A program made the translations under genes and the position numbers. Positions 40,197 to 40,334 of a stretch of 40,334 nt of DNA are shown piece after piece. Position 1 is the stretch's first letter, and every line of letters starts with the position of its first letter. Source of the stretch: Corallochytrium limacisporum (taxonomy: Eukaryota > Opisthokonta); assembly GCA_002811645.1 (NCBI GenBank), contig PDIP01000139.1:1-40334 (forward strand), given 5' to 3'. Below the pieces are notes generated by a model. That model worked only from the letters and a program-made list of their open reading frames with translations, did no database searches and was not told where the DNA came from.

Positions 40197-40334
40197 GGAA
40201 CTACTTCGGTGTTTCACGTTCCATGCATGCTGGCTTTGCTCCGTCAGATGAGAATTTGTTTGTAATGTACTATCCTCTGAGTTGAATGTATACTCCGTAT
40301 CCAACCAAAATTTTCGTTCGAAAATATATACCGG

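Larger units (their letters stand above)
32092..40334. other. 8.2 kb region without convincing genes
   Basis: No domain, transposase, reverse transcriptase or RNA gene is recognised on either strand. Frames are short and of similar length in all six phases. The DNA contains T11 runs at 32515-32525 and 33265-33275, C11 at 32618-32628, further poly-C or poly-T stretches near 33949, 34988, 36113, 37473 and 38049, and a TG repeat at 37299. The left kilobase should include the SnoaL-like promoter. Spliced genes with small exons, non-coding RNAs or decayed elements cannot be excluded by eye. Confidence 0.5.

Overview
The window looks like nuclear DNA from a unicellular eukaryote with few introns. 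Thirteen well-supported genes read as single open frames. Several encode typically eukaryotic proteins: a Diaphanous-type formin, a RhoGAP, an NTMT1-type N-terminal methyltransferase, an OMA1-type mitochondrial protease and a dehydrogenase ending in the peroxisomal signal SKL. Intergenic DNA is long and rich in pyrimidine tracts and C/G homopolymers, and there is one run of Ns (an assembly gap). No bacterial operon structure, CRISPR array, rRNA or convincing tRNA was seen. The lineage cannot be fixed by reading alone. An intron-poor unicellular opisthokont (Corallochytrium-like) or a thraustochytrid-like protist would both fit, and this is inference.

Layout, left to right: formin (-); 2.2 kb divergent spacer; OsmC peroxiredoxin (+), convergent with NTMT1-like methyltransferase (-), whose upstream neighbour 22 bp away is a GNAT acetyltransferase (-); 1.6 kb divergent spacer; RhoGAP with an unusual aromatic triple repeat (+), convergent with a Nudix NADH-pyrophosphatase-like protein (-); 1.5 kb spacer holding the N gap; OMA1-like metalloprotease (-); 1 kb divergent spacer; peroxisomal SDR (+); a possible small two-exon gene (+); a 588-residue protein I do not recognise (+), convergent with a secreted alpha-carbonic anhydrase (-); 2.3 kb spacer with one possible small ORF; haloalkane-dehalogenase-like hydrolase with a mitochondrial-type N-terminus (+); 2.3 kb spacer; membrane-anchored GT-B glycosyltransferase (+), convergent with a SnoaL/NTF2-like protein (-); then about 8.2 kb with no convincing gene.

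Themes: formin and RhoGAP are both parts of Rho-controlled actin signalling. OsmC, the OMA1-like protease and probably the dehalogenase-like hydrolase are mitochondrial. The SDR is probably peroxisomal. The methyltransferase and acetyltransferase neighbours could both modify proteins. Three convergent pairs are separated by only 81-92 bp, so their transcripts probably overlap at the 3' ends. No integrated virus, transposase or reverse transcriptase was recognised. The best candidates for new biology are the RhoGAP aromatic repeat, the unrecognised 588-residue protein, the closely spaced GNAT/NTMT pair and the haloalkane-dehalogenase-like enzyme in a eukaryote.
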